Source: Cyanoderma ruficeps (lineage: Eukaryota; Chordata; Aves; Passeriformes; Timaliidae). From it: a DNA stretch of 64,000 nucleotides. Location: assembly GCA_008694505.1 (NCBI GenBank), contig VZDJ01001247.1, positions 248,001 to 312,000 of the forward strand, read 5' to 3'. Shown here one piece after another: positions 24,993 to 38,392 of this stretch (positions are counted from its first letter, which is position 1; every line of letters begins with the position of its first letter). The notes under the pieces were generated by a model. The model saw only the letters and a program-made list of their open reading frames with translations, searched no databases and was not told the DNA's origin. A program made the position numbers and the translations under genes.

Positions 24993-27900
24993 TGGTATTT
25001 TTTATTGAATAGGATTATTTCTCTTTCTCTCATAACCTTATCTGGAAATGCAAACTGACAAAATAGAAAAGACCAATTAGATGGGGAAAAAATGCACTGC
25101 CATCCAAACAGTGAGTCATTTCTTAGCCTTCATTAACGAGCTCCTCAGTTCACCTCCTCTCCCTGCTACTCCCACAAGTTCAGTTTAAGCTTTTTCAGAG
25201 TAGCAGAATTTATTCAAGCTTTGACTGATCAGCAACAAACATAAAAACAGGTCAGAACCTTGAGTATGTCTGAACCATACACTTCAAATAAGCGCGACAA
25301 TGCTACTAAAAATAAAAATTTTTGGGATCATAGCAGATATCCAAAAGATTTCTGTTTCTCTGAAGAGTTACAGAGACTTGAGCTCTTATTCCAAATGTTT
25401 CCAACATTAGAAGGACTCTGAAAGCAGCCACTCTTCTATAAAATGAAAACTTGCACAGGAATGTTGCTGGGATGATTTTCCCCTTTGTTCCGGCTGTGCC
25501 ACAGCCCTGGCTGAACATGAGCTGTGCATACATGGGCACACACAGGTGTCTGTGTCACAGAGCCCCCAGCCCGCTCTGCAATAGCCTTCATCTCTCAATA
25601 CAGGTGCTTTAAAGTGCTTTTCTGAGCACTTTTTGCTACTTTTACTCGTTTTTAGCTTACTGCAGAACTTGTTGGCATTGGTGTTGAGTTTAGTGAGGCT
25701 AGGAACCACTTCCCTTCTCCTGGACATGTAGGAGATCAGGGTCTCAGGGATTCAGCTTTCTGGTTTGATCAGCGTTTTCACACTGAGGTTGTGCTATTTG
25801 GATTCAATGTCGTGAGAACACCAGTTCTGTTTTTCCCCACAGACACTGTGGAAACCTCAGAGTTACCAAGAAAAATACCCTCCCTCCCAAACAGCTCCCA
25901 AAGATGCTCTCCAAACATGCAAGATGTATTTGTGTTCTCTAACCTTGGAACACACTTTTTCTGTTTTCGTTTTTAGTTTTCGAATGGGTGTTGGCAATGG
26001 TGGAATTATCAGATGCTTTCCCCAGCCATAGTGGTGTTAAGAAGAAGGAATGAAAGGAGAATGAGAGAAAAAAAAACCCCTTTTTGGAAAGAGTTATTTA
26101 GCTGACTCCATCTTCCGTCCTTATGTATGACTATAATGTGCCAGGAATATGTGTATAGACCATCCATGTGAATAACACCAGCAGTGAAAGTTAAATTGAA
26201 GTCTGTTGATAGTGGCACTTTCACCATCCTAACTTTTTAGAACTCAAGGTAAAAATAAGCCCCTGGTAGGAGGGAATTTCAGACAGGTACAGGACACCTG
26301 GGTCCGTGTCTGTGTCTGCCGTTGGTCCCCTGAATGGTTATGGTCACCTCCCTTATTAGTAGCTCACTTTTTATGGAGTGTGAGGTGCTGGTGTGACAAA
26401 TACTGAATTGATTGCCAAATAAAAATAGAAGCAGTTAAGGATGTGGGAGGAAGGTCAGGATTGATGCTCACATTTGTGCTGAGGGGTTGTCTCATTCAAT
26501 ACTCACTGATTTCTTAGTAACTGAACTTGGAAACTCTTCCTAGTATCTGGTATAACACTTCCAAAAACACACGTTAAACTTGTCAGCATCTCAGCTCTGC
26601 AGAAGGAGAGTGACGTAATTATAAGAACATAGTTTTTATGAAAGGATATACCCCACCTGATATATCCTGCATAATTGCAAAAGCACCAGCTTTTCTGCTT
26701 CAGTATGTCAGCATTTCCATTGAAACCCTCATTTTAATGGGAGTACTGTTCATCACTTTTTGTGTTCTAAGCAGAAAACAGAAACATCCAGGATCAAATT
26801 ACCACACGCTTAAAGGAATATCAATGATTTTAAAGAGAGTCACTTGCCTCTTTTTAAAAACACAGCCATCAAGAGTTTCAGCTTAACTTTTGAAGATTTG
26901 TTAAATCTTGGCTCCAATTCCAGATGGTCCATAAGGCTCTTTTTAGAGAAGTATCTGCTACCAGGGGAAGGAATGGGCTTGGGGAAAAGATTTATGAGAC
27001 CTGTTCAATGTTGTTAACACAAATCAGGAAATAGTGACAGTCTGAAAATGCAGGATTTCCAGGGGGAAGGAAAAAATCCTCAAAATACAACCTAGTAAAA
27101 AGAATGAAGATAATTGGCTCTGATCCTAAAATGCCACTGGGAATTTCCAAATGGGCCCCAGGGGATGTAGGAACACTGATCTTCAAAGGAAGGGCACACA
27201 GGGCTGTTACAGATTATGTAAGGTCTGATAAGGAAGTTACACGGTCTGATAAGGCAATTATCTGGAAAAAGACCATCCTTAAATCCAAAGCAATCCAGAA
27301 AGGCACTCTCGGGCAGGATTGGCAGTGTAATTTGGCCCATCTCCAGGTGCTCCTGAGCAGGATGGGAGGAGGAGAGGGGGCTTGGTTCTGATTCTGGCAG
27401 GCAGGGCTGTACAGACATTACAGATTAATTCATTGCACCTCGTGATTTCCAGCTTGTGGCTGCCCTAGAAAGTGTGAATGTTACAGCTGGACAGGATTGG
27501 CTTGGCTCTAAACTCTCACATATTTGCATGCTGGAGAGTCATGATGGCATGGGAGGCCAGAGGAGTGGGGAGCTGAGGCAGCACCTCCAGCTGCACCTTG
27601 CTGTCCCTGGATCTGTGTGATCCCAAACTGTGTAGGTTCCATCTTTGACCATGAGGCCAAGAATCACCTTGTGCACAGAATGTAAATGCTTCATACCCAT
27701 TCCATCTTGTTTCTCAACACCAGCTTGCTCATACCTTAGGTATTCACTTTCGAAATATATTCTCCCTTAGCTACAGCCACCCAAGAACAAGGGCTATGAT
27801 TGCAAATTTAGTGGTTTCTTCAGCAGGAACTTTTCTCTAAAGCGCACCCGTTAAGCATCTTTCCTGTGATTTGTAGCAGCTGTTGTGTCTCCATGCCAAC

Positions 27901-30869
27901 TGATGGGGAAATGGGGGAAGGACAGCTCAAAGTCATCTCCGAGCTCTGCAATATTCTATGAAGAAAAGCTCATGATTATAATGAGAAAAGTAATTCCTCA
28001 ATGAAAGCTGACGGAGAGCAAATGGAGAAGAGTAAGACTGTCAAGTAAAGAAAACCTGAGTAGGATTATCACCCTACATGAAAAGGGTGGAATTGCTTTG
28101 GAGATGAGACCTTCCTCTTGCCTCCTGAGCTCAGCTCCTGGGCAGGGCTGAGAATTGGCTAGTCTGAGTAATCTTTGTGCCAGTGCTTGTGGGGTGATAA
28201 AAAGCATGAGGATTTAAAGCAAATTTCCTTGCTTGATAAATCCAAGCCTTTTACCTGAGGAGAACAGTTAACTTTTGTCAAAAGTATGTGTGTAATTGCC
28301 TCAATTCTGAGGAGAGTGGGAACTGGCAATAACACACGAGTCCTAATAGCAAGAGAGAGCAAGAAACCCTTCAATGTCTCCATGAACACACGAGTATTTC
28401 AGAAATGCAATAAATAAAACACAAGCTCTCTGCCAAGCTGGAAGTAGGGTGACAAGATAGACAAAGAGAGTAAAAGAGACCTGTGGGAGGACGAGCTCAG
28501 ATTGAAGCAATGACAGAGTTGCTGCATTTGCAGCAATCTCAGCACATTCTCAGCTGTGCCGCTGTTGTTATCCCAGACAATGTATTTAAGTATTTGCTGC
28601 AATGCTATTTAGCAGATGATAATGAAATAGCAGGCAAATGCATACGAAAAAAAGATGGAACTATCTTGTGCCTCCTCACAGGGAAGCCATCAAGCATAGG
28701 AACAGGGGAATGACACTTGGAGCACTCTGAGGAAGGTGAATGCTCTTCTGCTGTAAATTGGGCACTGGGGAGAAAGGACAGGAGTTCCACTGAAGTGTAG
28801 CAGAGGGTAACGTTTGCCACCATGTGTCACCACTGCACTCGAGGAATGCAGAGGCACAAACTGCAAGAGACACCAGTTTTTAGAAATTTATCTGCAGCCA
28901 CTTCCTACTGCAGAGCAAAACAATAATAAATAAGAAAATGTTGAAGGAGAAGAATGATGTCCCTCTCATTTCAGCTCTGAACAACCCCAGTCGTGTGTCT
29001 TCTACTTCACTCCTCTCTGTAGTCTCTGCACAAGGTCTGCAAGACTGAGTAAATTTAAAATATTTTTGTGGGCACATCTACAGAGAAAGGACAGGGTTTG
29101 TATTTCTAACTTCAATAACAGACAGGGATATAATTGGTTATATCAAATACCTGCTGAAAGAATCGCCTACACCAATAGATTTTTGCTACATTAAAGTCAT
29201 CCTGAATTTTTTATTCCCTCCCTAAGTTGAATTTACAGAATAATGAAATAGATGTACACACAGAACGTGCAGGTAATGAAATTGTGATGTGAGGTGGACA
29301 CAATCGAGTGAACTTCACTATGGCCTACAAGTTACCTCAGCTTTGCAATTTGAGGTTAATGTGACTGATGCATTTAGACTAATGGCACTTTGAGGGGTTT
29401 TCTTTTTCTCCTTCTCAATGTCAAAATATGTCCAGTTTAATTTTATCCATTTTACATGAAATTGCATGTGCCTCTCCTTTACCATTTAGAAGTTGCTGGA
29501 CATCTTTAAGTCAGGAATTACAAGTCAATAATTTTACAATCTTTCCCTCAAAATAAAACTCTTGTGATGTTCTGTGTATGTAAAAACTGGTTCCTTCATA
29601 CAAAATGGAAATAGGCAAAGGCCACTTTTTTTTGGCTGGTGGGTTTTCTCATTGTCAGGGAGTTCCAGAGGACATTTTGACCAAACTCTTCCCACTTTTA
29701 TATACTGCTTAAGAAGAGGTGTGAGCAGTACTGAGAAATCCTTCCAACAGCCCACAGTTCAGACTGCAATGAAGAAACATCCAGATTAACTGGCAATGAC
29801 CTTTCTGAGTCAACATTCCTGCACTTTGAAATCCGAGCATTTCTAGTTCGGCCTTTTTGCCTTTGATTCTGACCTGGTACAGCTGGAACTAAATATAGAT
29901 GTGTAAGGTAAAACCCATGATCACTGCACTTCAAATGTGTCTTTCAACTTGCTTGCTAGAGGCCTTAAAAATTGTGTCATACACCAGTAGTCAGTGGGCA
30001 ATAATCACCTCTCCTGGGATTAATTTATGTTAAAGACACTTTTATTTGGGAATGTGTTTTATTTAACACCCTTCTTTTTATGAGAGACAATTTCCTATCA
30101 TTCATGTATCTTGTAGATGCAGATTTTATCACTTTATGGTAGTGGCATGATGTTTGTAAAATTAAACAGAAAAATATTTTTACTTTCACTTATCAGCACT
30201 TATTTTACTTATTAATAGAATAAATTTCAGTTGCAGCTCGCTGTGGTGTCTAATTTTATGTAATAAGCCTTGCTAGCAATATAGGTTAAGGTACTGGCAC
30301 ACTGCTAAAATATAAATAACAAAGAAGAACAAATCATATCTGAAACCAACAAGGCTGACATATCCAGAGGGTAATGAAAAAGTCATTAGTTAGTTTTTTA
30401 AAGTCATCTGAGGCTTTTGTTGATACAGTAAAAATTTAACATTTGTGTTCTGAATATTGATTAACAAAAAGATACACATTTTTCATCACAGAAAATCCAG
30501 CTGTTGGTTAAAGTCAAATTTCTTATGTACTTCAGATTAAAAAAAGATCATTTACTATACTCTCCTCTAACAGGAAAAACTGGACTTACATCAGTAATGA
30601 ATGGGGTATGGCTTTGGCTCTTGTTCAGCTATCCAGAAATTCTCATAGATCAACAGGAATAGACAAGTGAGCCAAACCCAGTGAAGCTAATTTTAGCTGG
30701 CTGAAACCAACACCATCTGGATTTCTGGCCTTGGTGACTTTCTATTGATCCAGTTCTTCCAGAATGATTTGATGCCAAATGCATAAGGAAGCTTTCCAGG
30801 TTCATAGTGTGCAATGGGAAGGTTCTGGTATCATCTCCTTTGAGGGTTTCAGATGCTGTAACTTTCTTT

Positions 30870-30930
30870 TTTGGTGTGGGTTTTTTTTTGTTTTTGGTTT
30901 TTTTTTGTTTTTTTTTTTTTTTTTGGGGGN
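30870..30930. repeat. T/G-rich low-complexity tract with one N
   Basis: T runs with interspersed G, ending in 'ttttggggg' and a single N at 30930. Confidence 0.85.
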
Positions 30931-33228
30931 ATTTTTGTGTGTCTAGCAGGTAAACATTAGTACCCGTTTCTTTGCACATTTCAAGAAAAGAAGTATATCG
31001 ATTTAAATTATTTTCCCTCTGAAGCCACAGAAAGAGTTTGCAGTGGACAGATGAGCACGTTTCTCATGTGGTTCAGCTCATCTATGCATCTGCTTGCTTA
31101 TCCCACTTATGTTAATCCAATCAAAGGAGATTCATGCAGTCATCCCAGTTAACTGCCACTCTGGGTGTGGTGTCAAGTAGACACAATGAATTATTCCCAG
31201 TACTGAATACAAGGGAAATATTCTCACTGCATTCAAACATTGAATAAACTACAAAAATAATCTGCCACTGGACATGCTGTGAACAAAGAGAATTCAAATT
31301 GATTGAGCATTGATTGTGAATAATTTACTCAAATACGTAGTTTTAAATCACGTTTAAGACCAGAGGGCTAAAATTACCAGTTAAAATTTTGTGGCTTGTG
31401 GATTTATTTACTGTGACTTCATTTACTTCTGTGGGCTTTGTATTGAGATCTCACCGAGTAGACTTACATTAGATGTGACAAAACTTAGGGCCCATTTTAG
31501 AGTTTTTAATAATGGTAATTATAATGCTAGCATTTGATATGAAAAATAATTTGCATCTACTAACTTTTCTCTGTTAAAATCTCTAAATATAGTAAACGTG
31601 ATGCTCTAACCCCTAGGGACTTGGCTTTTCTGACAGGCCTTGGTTTTAATTTACTTACAGAGCAGTAGGATTGTCAGCAGAGCTCACTAATGGCATTATT
31701 TGTCTTCAGTGTAGGTATTTTAGTGTATCATTAAATTTTATCTCTTACACAAGCTACATAAACCCCAAATACAGATATAAACTTATTTAGACCTACTACA
31801 AATTAATAAATTGGCCCTTTTAGATTATTTTTCTTTTTTTAATGACTGTGTCCATTCAGAATGAGAGCATTTCAGCTTCTGGTTTTTCACCAGTGCTGGG
31901 TAACTTTGCTTTTGCATATCATGTTTCAGTGTCACAACTGCTTGCCAGCAGTATCAGAGGGGCTGCAATCCTAAGGCTCACAATATTCTAGCACAACATC
32001 ACAACATCAGAGTCCTCAGTGTGTTTATTAGACACTTGATAAGCCCAGAGAGTTGCCTTTCTTTGATGTTGGTATAAACACCAACTTCTGCCTCATTATT
32101 GAGGACACCTCCCAGGGCAAGGCCTCCAGTGGCTCATGGCAAATTTGCATAACTCCAGCAGGTGCAGAACAAATGTTCTCCACTCCTCATTCCCCTGCCA
32201 TTCCTGAACTAATCATTGTTTACTTCATTCGTCGTGCTTCCAAACCTGTATTTAGAAGAATACTGCTTTTTTGGAGCTATTGAAAGGATTTTGATGGCTC
32301 ATCCTTGTAAAGATGCCTCAGGGACAAGTTAGGTATTCAAATGTCTGGGTAGAGATTAAAACAAAGGTGAGCATTTACAATTTTTTATACCTGTTTTTGA
32401 TTGTCTTTAATCAATTAAGTCAGAAGCCAGGTGGGAGATGGAAAGGCAAAAGAGAATTACTGACACTTGGTTGCATATTTACTCCTTACTGAAGCGGATG
32501 CTGAATTTAGAAGACCAGATTCTACCTTAAATTAAAACTACTCTATCTTTAATTTTAATCATTCTCTTAGGCACATTTTAAATGCTTAGGATTTCCAGAA
32601 GGGTGAATTTCCATAGAATCCTTCTACTCTTTGATTTATCTCGATTAAGGCAAGATACAGGCAAACTAATCCTCCTCAGGTAACAGCAAGTTTATTGTTT
32701 AATGATCCTTTGCACAGGTCTGCTGTGCTTCTGATTTTTGTCATTGCAGAAGTTTGTGTTATGTAGAAAGAGAAATTAAAAGCCCTAATACATCCATTTT
32801 TTTTCCTTTATGGTATCAATAAATTTGTCACAGAAGTGTCCCGTTTGTGGATGTGTTTGGCCAACCAAGAAAGTGCCAACCAGTGATGTTTGTTTTGACA
32901 CGGCCTGAAGTCAAAGAGCTGCTGCTGTAAAGAGCAGGTAGAAACCAAAAGGGCTCCAGCAGGCAAAGGGATTTACTGCTGTCTCCTTATTCTGCCTGCC
33001 TGGCACCTTCTGTTTGAAGGATTCATTTTTGTTCTGGACAATTCAGCTACGACAGCTACGGCTGCAGTTTAAAATGAGAGTGTACACAATTATAAAAATA
33101 CAACAATGTCAGGCAATGACCCCTGACCTCAGCTCTGATGGTGGGAATACCACACCAGTGACGCTCTGATACCTTTGCTGCTGTCAGCAGTCTGACTGAC
33201 AGCTTGATGTGAGGTGTTTAAACCAACT

Positions 33229-33249
33229 CATCCATCCATCCATCCATCC
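33229..33249 (+). repeat. (ATCC)n microsatellite
   Basis: About five copies of ATCC in 'catccatccatccatcc'. Confidence 0.9.
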
Positions 33250-34519
33250 CCATCTGCACCTTCCCAAAATGTTCAAGGCTTGTGTAGGCACGGCCTACTT
33301 GCCTGTGGAACTAAATGTACTCGAATCTTAACTTTGATTATTGGCACATTTTTGAGCAGCTATTAATACATGGCTTAGACCATCCTATACGCCATGGTTA
33401 TTACTTAGCTAAGAAATGATGCTGGCAGGGCCATATTCCTGTCTGGTTATCGGAGTGCAGCTCAGAGGCCCAAGACACCTGCACACAGACACATTATTTC
33501 CACTGCAGCGTCTCAGGGAGAACAGAAGCAATGCCTCTCAGGGGCAGCAGTGACTGCTTGGAGCTAGGGGAGCTCCATTGCTGCATGGAAGTGAAATAAG
33601 ATCCTTTAAAATCACAAGAGAAATGGAACCTCCACGCTACACAGATCAAAGGGCGTCCCCATGTAACATTATTTTTACAGAAAGAATATAATGCTGGAAA
33701 AACCCATTTAAAATCCCATCCTATTGTGCTTTTAATAACACTTTACAGATATAGGTATTATGACTTCCATAAATGTCTCAATACTTACCTTTTTCCATCT
33801 GGGAAAACTGAGGCTGGAAGGGTTGCTCTCTGTGTTTAAACAAGTGCAATTGGCAATGGCCATATGAGACTCTTAAAACATATTTTGTTCTTAAAATCCC
33901 TAAAGCTGCTTCCCAAACAACATAAGGTCAGATACATACTGATTACTCATGTAGTTTGTATCCTGGAACCCTTGCTAGAAAAAAGAAAATATTTATTCTG
34001 ATACAGTGTAAATGTGTAAGGACGTAGAATACCTACAGAGAGGAGGTTTGGCTTCCCATAAAGATGAGATCAGAGCTCAAACTGAGATCTCAGGTCTTGT
34101 CCACTGCACAAAACCATTTGCATTCCAGCTGTTGGCTGAACAAATGCAGCAGGAAAATAATTTTGATTTTTAAAAGGCCAAAGATTATTTAAGGTAAATA
34201 GAATCTTACAATGACATTTCAGTTTCACTTTCCCAAGATGTTATCATCGAAGATCTAAGGCAGGGTGCTCCTGGAATCTTCAGCACATCTCTGGTGCTTT
34301 CATATTTCCTCTTGTACAGCTCACTCGTGAGCCTTGTAAATATTTAATGGAAGATCAACCCCCTCTGATCCCAGAGGGATTCATATCCCAGTGTGATAGG
34401 AATCCTGTCAGGGATCTCAGCCACTCTAGCATTCCCAAAGGGCTCTGCTGCTGGGAGCAGGGCTCTGGGAAGGCTCCAGGGCCTCCCCTGGGCATTGCTG
34501 CTGCTCACCCATCCTCGAC

Positions 34520-34829
34520 TGTGGGCCTGAGAGATTTTAGCCTGCTGGCAGCTGCTAACTTTTTTCCCAAGGAAAAAATTTCTCAAGAAAGTTTCTTCTC
34601 AAAACAACCTTGGCAAACAACTCTCCTTTCTCAAAACAATCTTTCTCCAGGTGGTGTTTTGCTGTTTCTCCGGTTTAATCAGTGGGATTAGAGAGGTGTT
34701 GTTCCTGTTCACCAATCATGTTAAGTCTGGGAGCACCCTATAAAAGGTAGTAAAAATTAGACAATGAAAGCTTTTTCTATACTCTTTGCCTTCTGAAATA
34801 TTTGGATTCTTTCATGTCCTACAGCAACA
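34520..34829 (+). mobile_element. Solo LTR, second family, copy B (310 bp)
   Basis: Begins TGTGGGCCTGAGAG and ends ACAGCAACA, with flanks CTCGAC (34514-34519) and CTTGAC (34830-34835), a 6-bp duplication with one mismatch. TATAAAAG is at 34739-34746; the poly-A signal has decayed to AATGAA (34763-34768). Co-linear with 10559-10901. Confidence 0.85.
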
Positions 34830-36578
34830 CTTGACTCTTGCTGTCTTCTGGCAGCACATTCCAGCTGTGTCAGTCTCCCCTGGAAGAGCTGCTTGTCCCC
34901 CCATGTCCAGCTGCCAGGGTAGTGACCATCCTTGAGTTACAGGCACAGCTGAATCCCTACAAATGCCGTTTATAAAAGACCCACGGAATGTCTGGAAACG
35001 CTGTTTCCTGATAAAGAACCCTCCAGTTCGAATGAGACATTTTCCCTTTTCTTTTCCTTCCCACTGAGGACATCACCTTTCTAAAGAGTCACCTGTTCTC
35101 AGCACATCCATCCGAAAAAATCCTTTATAAGGATTAATCCTGATAAGGTTTGTAATGAGGCTTTCTTTTCAGGAGCTGTATGATTGCTACGAGCTGCCAG
35201 AGAGCACTTTAGTCTGCAGCAGTGGGGTAAACAAAAATCAGCACTTTTGTATGGTCAAGCTTCAAGCAGTCACTGAACAATGTAGTAGGAGATGCAATGC
35301 AATTACACAAAGCAAGTAAGAGCTGAAGGAGAGAAACCCTTTACACAAATTAAGGTTTTTATATAATAAATAGGATAATAAATTAATAAATAAATAATAA
35401 ATAGAATAAGATACTGTGAAGCTTCCCTCAAATCCCACAGTAATACATGTTTTCCTTGCAGGATGTATCCATGTGTACCTTCAGAACTGACTGTTCCTCT
35501 TCCTGCAACCCCAAACACAAACAACCCCATGATTTCAGGGATGAGCAGCAATTTCTTTATGAGCATTGCTGTTTGTATGAATATATATAATTTCTTCCCC
35601 TCCTCTTCTTGAGTGTGAGATGAAATGATAACTCAGAATCTTAATAATAGCTGAAACGATTCAAATAAGCCTGGAGCTTAATAGTAATAAAAAGTTATAC
35701 ATATCTGTGCTTTTTCTTATTTTTAATCCCATGAGGATAAAAATTTACATGATAAAACTTTCAATTGCCCAACTTCTCTGTAATTAAAATGACATCTCCT
35801 CGGTGTCTCTGAGTCAAAATGTGTCAGCTTTAGAAAAATACCAGACTAAATAAAATTATAGTTGATTAAAAAATAATCTTGAAGTAATTTTAACATCACT
35901 GAAACAAAACATTTTATCTAACCATGGGAAATCTACTGAAATGCTGAAACAGGCAGCTTCTACTGCATATTTGACATTTTCAGTGAAAATAACATTCTTG
36001 ACTACAGCTCTAGACTCCAGCTCCAGTCTGGCATTTCGGAATAATTCCCCTTGCATACTGTGCCATCCACTACATGACTGATCCTTCACAAAACGTAGCA
36101 ATTATAATCAGCACTTAATAATTTCTTTTATTTCATGTTCTTGTATCAACTCTAGCAAACCTGCCTTGCATAAAGTATAATTAAACCTCATTCTTTTGCT
36201 GACAGTCCCTTATTTTCCTTGGTGATAATGCTCCTCTACTTTTCAGGAGCTATTGAGTTGGGATAGCACAGTAACTGTGAATATTATTAATTTGTGTATT
36301 GAGACTCACCAACAGACCAAGACTTTTCTATGCTAAAGTGTGCACAGGCACTGGGGCACAGCTCTTGTTCAGCCTTCTTTGCCCCAGATACAGTTATTTA
36401 TTTATTCCTAAGTGAGCAATTGTTCACCTCCTGTTTCTGAATAACATTTGCTATGTTATTGGAAGTCTTGTGTTCTCCAATAAGATCCAAATGTGCAAGC
36501 TTTCCTGCTAAGGAAAATCTTCTACCTTTTTTATTTGCTTGTTATTTTGAAAAGGATTTAAACAGTTTTTTATTTATT

Positions 36579-36636
36579 NNNNNNNNNNNNNNNNNNNNNN
36601 NNNNNNNNNNNNNNNNNNNNNNNNNNNNNNNNNNNN
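36579..36636. other. Assembly gap (58 N)
   Basis: A run of 58 N flanked by 'tttttatttatt' on the left and (ATTTT)n on the right, so the gap sits in an AT-rich simple repeat of unknown true length. Confidence 0.99.
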
Positions 36637-36861
36637 ATTTTATTTTATTTTATTTCTTTGGGGGCTATGATTGGGAACTTAGCAGCCCTCTGGAAAGTGA
36701 CGCGACTATTTTGTTGTCACACGTGAAACCTTCTTGTTCTGAGTTAGAACTTTTGGAGGTTGCAGTGGATTTCCAGAAATAATTAGGTAGACTTTATGGA
36801 AATGTGTTGTATTTTACCATATTTCTACTGGCTTAATTATTTATTTTCATAAAATTATACA

Positions 36862-37110
36862 ATGGGAAAGACCTCCAAGATCACTGAGTCCAACCTTTGG
36901 CCGAATCCCATCATACCCAGTAAACCGCATCCCTTAGCAGCATATCCAGTCATTTTGTCAACCCTTCCAGGGGTGGTGACTCCACCACCGCCCTGGGCAG
37001 CCTGTTCCAATGCCTTTTTTTTAGTGAAAATACTTTTACTAATTACCTGGACCTCCCCTGACACAACCTGAAGCTGTTTCCCCTCATCCTATTACTGCCT
37101 GGGGAAAAAA
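36862..37110 (-). mobile_element. CR1 LINE 3' fragment, antisense
   Basis: Contains 'gacctccaagatcactgagt', 'ccaacctttggccgaatccc', 'gccctgggcagcctgttcca' and 'acctcccctgacacaacctg'. It may continue in diverged form to about 37230. Confidence 0.9.
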
Positions 37111-38350
37111 AGTATGGGCCCCCACATTTTGTGGGATTTTCACTTTTTTTTTAGCATAGTGCCTCACCTTTTATCACATGCCATATTCGCAATTTTCAGC
37201 CACTTCTCTGGATTCTCTAAACCTTCCAAAGTACTTGCCAGGGCCCTCAGCTTAACATTGTCTGGGTATTTCATGGATATACTTTCTATCATTCTACTCA
37301 ATAATAAGAATTTTTAAAAAGAGCAGCTTGAGGATAATCTCTGTAAGATCCTTTCTAATTTGATAAAGCACCAGGAACAGCAAAACCTTGGCAAATCTGG
37401 GTCTACTACATTCAGCCAAATGACGGTGATCACTCTTTTTGTGCTGAGATACACAAACCTGCATCATTTATTGGGGCTGTACAGATACCTACAGATAAAA
37501 TTCTGTCATGAGGGGTTCCAAGCTGACCCGCAGCACAGAGATTTTCCACTTCCTGATGATTTCTGGGGCCGCAGAGTTTCTGTGGAAAATGAGAAGACTG
37601 TAGCAGACTGCAGTGAGGTCCTCAATTATTTGATGCAACAATTTTCTCCCATTATGTGAGTTGTAGAAGTGCAATCTGTGCATGGAGAATGCTACAAAAA
37701 TTCCACTAGGAAACCAAAATTTGTGTGGTTAATATTTTATTTTTTTATGTTGTTTTCCTGTAAGTCAAGGTGTACTAAAGCATTAATCAGAAAATAGATT
37801 AAAAATTATAGTGCAAGTGAAAAGCATTTGATTTATAACAACTTTTGACTTTCCTTTGCTTCAGTAAATTAATTTTAATGTGACATGGATGTAAGATGTG
37901 GAGGATCTTTTCTTCTTGTAATTTCCTTCAATTTCAGAAATTTCATTAGTTATCACAAGATGCAGCAATACCACAAGTTATAACAAAATCAACCGTTTTC
38001 ATAACGAGAAAGGCTTGGATTGCCGAAACTCCTTTTATTTCTGTTTCAAGGAAAAAAAGTCAGAGAGGAAATGAAATCACCTGCTGCCCCAATTAGCATT
38101 TAAATAGTCCCTATTTGGCAGCGAGTTTTGCTGGCTTATTTAGGCTAAAGAGGGGAAGAAAGTGTTTGTTCTTATCTGTGCAGCTGCTGCTGGGTCAAGT
38201 TTCTCTTGAAAGGGTGCAGGGATTCAGGGCTATGCCAGAATTGTTGGATGCAAGACCACTTCCTAATTCTTTATATCAAGGGCATTTTTTCGTTTTATCC
38301 AGAGCAGGGTATCCATGTATTTTCCTTGTGCTTTCCTTGGGGAAAAAACA

Positions 38351-38392
38351 AAAATAAATATATATATATATATATNTATATATATACACACG
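38351..38392. repeat. (TA)n microsatellite with one N
   Basis: Alternating TA from about 38358 to 38388, with a single undetermined base at 38376. Confidence 0.9.

Larger units (their letters stand above)
25000..34500. other. Intronic stretch, mostly unrecognised
   Basis: Nearly 9.5 kb free of recognisable CR1 or LTR sequence apart from an (ATCC)n tract and a T/G-rich tract. Such repeat-poor intron can hold conserved regulatory elements, but that needs alignment. Confidence 0.5.
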
